Positions 6,599 to 9,075 of a stretch of DNA of 9,075 bases are shown piece after piece (the first letter of the stretch is position 1; each line of letters begins with the position of its first letter). The translations under genes were made by a program, and so were the position numbers. Under the pieces are notes generated by a model. It searched no databases. It saw only the letters and a list, made by a program, of their open reading frames with translations, and was not told the DNA's origin. Source of the stretch: JACCVL01 sp038233135 (GTDB lineage Bacteria; Actinomycetota; Actinomycetes; Propionibacteriales; Nocardioidaceae); NCBI GenBank assembly GCA_038233135.1, contig JBBSMN010000122.1, forward strand, positions 1 through 9,075, read 5' to 3'.

Positions 6599-7172
6599 TG
6601 CCGGGGACCGCGACCAGGCTCGCACCGAGGCCGGCGACCAGCTCCTGGGTCTCGTCGTCTGCGGGCAGGAACGGCGCCAGCGCCGGCAGCTCGTCGAGGT
6701 CGGTGAGCCCCATCCGCTCCAGGAAGTACGCGCTGGTGCCGTACAGCACCGCACCCGACGTCGGGTCCGTGCCGGTCTCCTCCACCAGCGCCCTGGTCAG
6801 CAGGGTGCGCATCACACCATCAACATTGACACCGCGGATCGCGGAGACCAGAGAACGGCTGACCGGCTGCCGGTACGCGACGACGGCCAACGTCTCGAGC
6901 CCCGCCTGGGTGAGCCGGGCCCGTCGCCCGTCGAGAACGAACCGCTCCACCACGTCGGCGTACTCCGCACGGCTGAAAAGGCGCCAGCCACCACCGACGC
7001 GGCGCAGCTCGAACCCGCGCCCGCCGTCGTCGTACGACTCGGCAAGCGACGTGAGTGCACGCTCGACGGCGTCGGCAGGACAGTCGACAGCCGCGGCGAG
7101 GACGGCGGTGTCGAGCGGCTGGTCTGCCACCAGCAGCACGGCCTCAAGCGCGGGTTCAGGCACGACCGTCAT
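6591..7172 (-). CDS. scpB: Segregation and condensation protein ScpB
   Basis: ScpB is the kite subunit that binds ScpA as a dimer and completes the SMC-ScpA-ScpB condensin, which compacts and separates chromosomes. The 193-aa protein has two winged-helix domains. The first covers about 5-80 (L-E-A-V-L-L-V-A-D-Q-P-L) and the second about 85-165, with the hallmark LTQAGLETLAVVAYRQPVSR followed by I-R-G-V-N. The length is usual. The ATG at 7172 overlaps the scpA stop by 4 bases (ATGA), so the partners are translationally coupled. The end overlaps the pseudouridine synthase start by 8 bases. Confidence 0.96.
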   Translation of the reverse strand: MTVVPEPALEAVLLVADQPLDTAVLAAAVDCPADAVERALTSLAESYDDGGRGFELRRVGGGWRLFSRAEYADVVERFVLDGRRARLTQAGLETLAVVAYRQPVSRSLVSAIRGVNVDGVMRTLLTRALVEETGTDPTSGAVLYGTSAYFLERMGLTDLDELPALAPFLPADDETQELVAGLGASLVAVPGSA

Positions 7173-8005
7173 GGGCTGGCTCCTTCATCGAACTCCGCGC
7201 CCACGTCGAGCTCGGCCTCGCCGCCGATCCACCGCAGCTGCAGCTCGCCGAGCGGGTCGAGCTGGTCGAACCCGACGGCACCTTCGCGGAACAGCTCGAG
7301 CAGAGCAAGAAATCTGGCGACGGTGGTGAGGGTGTCCGGGGCGTCAGCCACCAGGGTACGGAAGGTGGTCGACCGGGTCCTGCGGAGCCGGTTTGCGATC
7401 ACCGCAGCCTGCTCGCGGACGCTGACCTGGGGTGCGTGCAGGTGCTCCAGCGACACCACCGGCGCCGGTTTGGGTGCCAGTGCGCGTGCCGCCAGCCTGG
7501 CCAGGTCGTCCGGCCCGACCGAGAGGACAACCTCCGGCAGCAGCCGGGCGAAGCGCTCGTCCAGCTCAACGGCCCGGGGGTGGCGGTGCGACTCCGCAGC
7601 GAGCCGCTCGTCGAGGACCGCGGCGATTCGCTTGAACGCGCGGTACTGCAGCAGCCGGGCGAACAGCAGGTCGCGCGCCTCGAGCAGGGCCACGTCCTCC
7701 TCATCCTCGACGTCGGCGTGCGGGAGCAGCCGAGCGGTCTTGAGGTCGAGCAGCGTCGCCGCCACGACCAGGAACTGGGTGGTGCGCTCCAGATCGGGCT
7801 CCAGCTCCTTGACGTGGGCGATGAACTCGAGAGTCACTGCCGACAGCGCCACCTCGGTGATGTCCAGCTTGTGCTTGGCGATCAGGCCGAGCAGCAGGTC
7901 GAACGGGCCCTCGAACACGTCCAGGTGGACGGAAAACTCCGCCGGTGCCCCAGCCGTGGTCGCAGCCGTGGTCGCAGCCGTGGTCGTAGCCGTGGTCGCC
8001 GTCAC
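7169..8005 (-). CDS. scpA: Segregation and condensation protein ScpA (kleisin)
   Basis: ScpA is the kleisin that bridges SMC heads and binds ScpB. From the GTG at 8005 it is 278 aa. The N-terminal SMC-neck-binding part starts with FEGPFDLLLGLI (31-42) and KHKLDI; the C-terminal winged helix carries F-L-A-L-L-E-L-F (roughly residues 240-247). The middle is acidic and helical (EDEEDVALLEARDLL). The first ~20 residues are almost only Thr and Ala, encoded by a 12-bp tandem repeat, and are probably disordered. The start is uncertain: GTG 8005 lies 8 bases after the upstream stop with only a weak ribosome site, and the same frame stays open upstream, but that extension is an Arg-rich shadow of the neighbouring gene. 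Confidence 0.94.
   Translation of the reverse strand: MTATTATTTAATTAATTAGAPAEFSVHLDVFEGPFDLLLGLIAKHKLDITEVALSAVTLEFIAHVKELEPDLERTTQFLVVAATLLDLKTARLLPHADVEDEEDVALLEARDLLFARLLQYRAFKRIAAVLDERLAAESHRHPRAVELDERFARLLPEVVLSVGPDDLARLAARALAPKPAPVVSLEHLHAPQVSVREQAAVIANRLRRTRSTTFRTLVADAPDTLTTVARFLALLELFREGAVGFDQLDPLGELQLRWIGGEAELDVGAEFDEGASP
7951..7998. repeat. 12-bp tandem repeat, 4 copies, in the 5' end of scpA
   Basis: The unit CAGCCGTGGTCG occurs exactly at 7951-7962, 7963-7974 and 7975-7986, and once with one change (TAGCCGTGGTCG) at 7987-7998. On the coding strand it gives a four-residue Thr-Thr-Ala-Ala-type repeat before the first conserved ScpA motif. The unit keeps the reading frame, so copy number can vary without breaking the gene. 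Confidence 0.9.
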
Positions 8006-8012
8006 CGGCCGC

Positions 8013-8453
8013 TCACGAGACCGTGAGACGACGCGCGAGCGAGCTGTCCGCACCCTGCTGGTCGAGGTCGGACAGCACGATCGCGATCGCCTCGCGCACC
8101 AGCCGGCCGCGGTCGACGGCGACGCCGTGGCGGTGCCGCAAGGACAACCGCGCGGTCTCGAGCTCAAAGAGCTCGTCGGCGGTGACGTAGACGGTCATCT
8201 TCTCGTCGTGCCGCACCCGCCCGCTGCTGCGCGGCTCGGCGGCGTCGCCGACGCTCATGGAGTCCGCGGGTGTCGCAACATCCGAGACAACATCCGAGAC
8301 AACATCGGAGCCCGCCATCGCCTCACCATCCGCGCCATCTGCCGGCACGGCGTGGATGTTGCGCGGCGGGTCGGCGGGTCGCCCCGCGTCCTCTTCCGGG
8401 TGCATGGGCCGGTCGGGCTGGTCGGCGCCGGGCAGGCTCACCCGACGCGACAC
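8013..8453 (-). CDS. Hypothetical protein with ribbon-helix-helix-like C-terminus, between parA and scpA
   Basis: A 146-aa protein. Residues 1-80 are polar, Pro/Asp/Gly-rich and probably disordered, with a V-S-D-V repeat (about 51-59). Residues 85-130 look like a ribbon-helix-helix fold: strand KMTVYVT, helix about 93-109 (ELFELETARLSL), turn, and helix about 115-130 with R-L-V-R-E-A-I-A-I-V-L-S-D-L, as in CopG/ParG-type DNA-binding proteins. It probably dimerises and binds DNA; this is fold-level inference, and I know no named function. The GTG at 8453 has GGGAGGTG 8 bases upstream and overlaps parA by 16 bases; a GTG at 8441 would overlap by 4. Its place between a ParA-like ATPase and ScpA suggests a segregation-linked role, perhaps as the ParA partner. 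Confidence 0.72.
   Translation of the reverse strand: MSRRVSLPGADQPDRPMHPEEDAGRPADPPRNIHAVPADGADGEAMAGSDVVSDVVSDVATPADSMSVGDAAEPRSSGRVRHDEKMTVYVTADELFELETARLSLRHRHGVAVDRGRLVREAIAIVLSDLDQQGADSSLARRLTVS
8277..8312. repeat. 12-bp tandem repeat, about 3 copies, in the gene between parA and scpA
   Basis: AACATCCGAGAC occurs at 8277-8288 and 8289-8300, with a third copy at 8301-8312 matching 10 of 12 bases. On the coding strand it encodes the Val-Ser-Asp-Val repeat in the disordered part of the ribbon-helix-helix-like protein. The unit is in frame and unrelated in sequence to the scpA repeat, though of the same length. Confidence 0.85.
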
Positions 8454-9075
8454 CGGACAAGCACCTCCCTGGCCAGCTGGCGATAGGCCTCGGCGCCACC
8501 AGAGCCCGGGGCGTACGAGGTGATCGGCTCACCGGCGACGGTGGAGTCGGAGAACTTCACCGTACGCCGGATGACAGTGTGGAAGACGGCGTCGCCCCAC
8601 CCGTCGACCAGCGTGCGGAGCACCTCGCGACCGTGCAGCGTGCGGCCGTCGAACATGGTGCCGAGCAACCCCTCGACCCGCAGCCGCGGGTTGAGGCGCT
8701 CGGTCACCTTCTCGATCGTCTCGGTCAGCAGCGCAACGCCGCGCAACGCGAAGTACTCGCACTCGAGCGGGATCAGCACGCCGTCGGCCGCGGTGAGGGC
8801 GTTGATCGTCAGCAGACCCAGGGACGGCTGGCAGTCAATGAGGATGATGTCGTAGTCAGCCAGTGCCGGGCGCAGGACACGAGACAGCGCCTGCTCACGT
8901 GCGACCTCACCGACCAGCTGTACCTCTGCCGCCGACAGGTCGATGTTGGACGGCAGCATGTCCATGCCGTCGATGTTGGTCTTGCAGATGACGTCGCCGA
9001 TCTCGACCTCGCGGTCCATCAGCACGTCGTAAATGCTCAGCTCGTCGGCGTTCGGGTTGCGACCGAGTCCGACCG
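8438..9075 (-). CDS. parA: ParA/Soj-like ATPase, C-terminal part (5' end outside window)
   Basis: The frame is open to the right edge, so the start and the deviant Walker A P-loop are not in the window. The visible 212 codons begin V-G-L-G-R-N-P-N-A-D-E-L-S-I-Y-D-V-L, which is the stretch following the P-loop in ParA/Soj proteins. Walker B follows as DIILIDCQPSLGLLTINAL, then P-L-E-C-E-Y-F-A-L-R-G, the GLLGTMFDGRT segment and the C-terminal SYAPGSGGAEAYRQLAREVL. ParA ATPases bind DNA nonspecifically as ATP dimers and move or position DNA or protein cargo. The place upstream of scpA matches the second ParA-like gene of mycobacteria rather than the parAB pair near oriC; that it lacks a standard ParB is an inference, as the upstream side is unseen. 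Its stop overlaps the next gene by 16 bases. Confidence 0.93.
   Translation of the reverse strand, partial: VGLGRNPNADELSIYDVLMDREVEIGDVICKTNIDGMDMLPSNIDLSAAEVQLVGEVAREQALSRVLRPALADYDIILIDCQPSLGLLTINALTAADGVLIPLECEYFALRGVALLTETIEKVTERLNPRLRVEGLLGTMFDGRTLHGREVLRTLVDGWGDAVFHTVIRRTVKFSDSTVAGEPITSYAPGSGGAEAYRQLAREVLVRCRVG

Noticed and set aside
6599..6754. Upstream extension of the pseudouridine synthase
   Set aside because: The extra residues overlap scpB and are Arg/Ser/Pro-rich without similarity to the family; the GTG at 6598 fits the operon overlap.
7951..8312. CRISPR-like array
   Set aside because: The 12-bp units are directly contiguous, without spacers, and lie in frame within coding sequence.
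6429..8486. 685-codon plus-strand open frame antisense to the pseudouridine synthase, scpB, scpA and the RHH-like gene
   Set aside because: Ser/Arg-rich low-complexity translation with no domain, spanning four real genes; explained by the codon bias of the opposite strand.
2242..9075. A novel defence, toxin-antitoxin or biosynthetic system in the right part
   Set aside because: Apart from the small RHH-like gene, every gene matches a known housekeeping family with intact motifs; no nuclease, toxin or effector domain is seen.

Overview
The window is high-GC bacterial chromosome with strong G/C third-position bias, many GTG starts and many start/stop overlaps of a few bases. Gene content and order point to an actinobacterium (Actinomycetota). 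An order of parA-like, scpA, scpB, RsuA/RluB-type pseudouridine synthase, cmk, der is familiar from mycobacteria and streptomycetes. The genus cannot be read from this sequence.

Left part (1-1983): one end of an integrated mobile element. A truncated leftward gene at the edge begins like a small MerR/HTH_17-type excisionase. Across a roughly 100-bp divergent control region, a rightward two-gene unit encodes a helix-turn-helix protein of unknown function and a complete tyrosine recombinase; the integrase start overlaps the stop of the HTH gene (GTGA). After the integrase come a 13-bp tandem repeat that looks like recombinase arm-type sites, a hairpin, and then the 3' end of a tRNA-Pro(GGG) gene on the minus strand. 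This is the usual geometry of insertion into a tRNA 3' end. The element continues off the left edge, so its cargo is not visible.

Boundary (1984-2241): tRNA-Pro(GGG), then a 184-bp gene-free stretch holding a long imperfect inverted repeat that probably terminates the leftward operon.

Right part (2242-9075): a continuous leftward gene string, in transcription order parA-like ATPase (5' end outside the window), a ribbon-helix-helix-like protein, scpA, scpB, a 16S/23S rRNA pseudouridine synthase, aroH (chorismate mutase), tyrA (prephenate dehydrogenase with ACT domain), cmk (cytidylate kinase) and der (two-domain ribosome-assembly GTPase). Junctions overlap or lie within about 50 bases, so this is very probably one operon. 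It joins chromosome segregation (ParA-like, ScpA/ScpB for SMC), ribosome maturation (pseudouridine synthase, Der), CMP/dCMP phosphorylation and the chorismate-to-tyrosine branch (AroH then TyrA).

No defence system, CRISPR array or biosynthetic cluster is visible. The less ordinary items are the coupled HTH-integrase pair with its divergent operator-like region, the ribbon-helix-helix-like protein between ParA and ScpA, and 12-bp tandem repeats in the 5' part of two neighbouring segregation genes.
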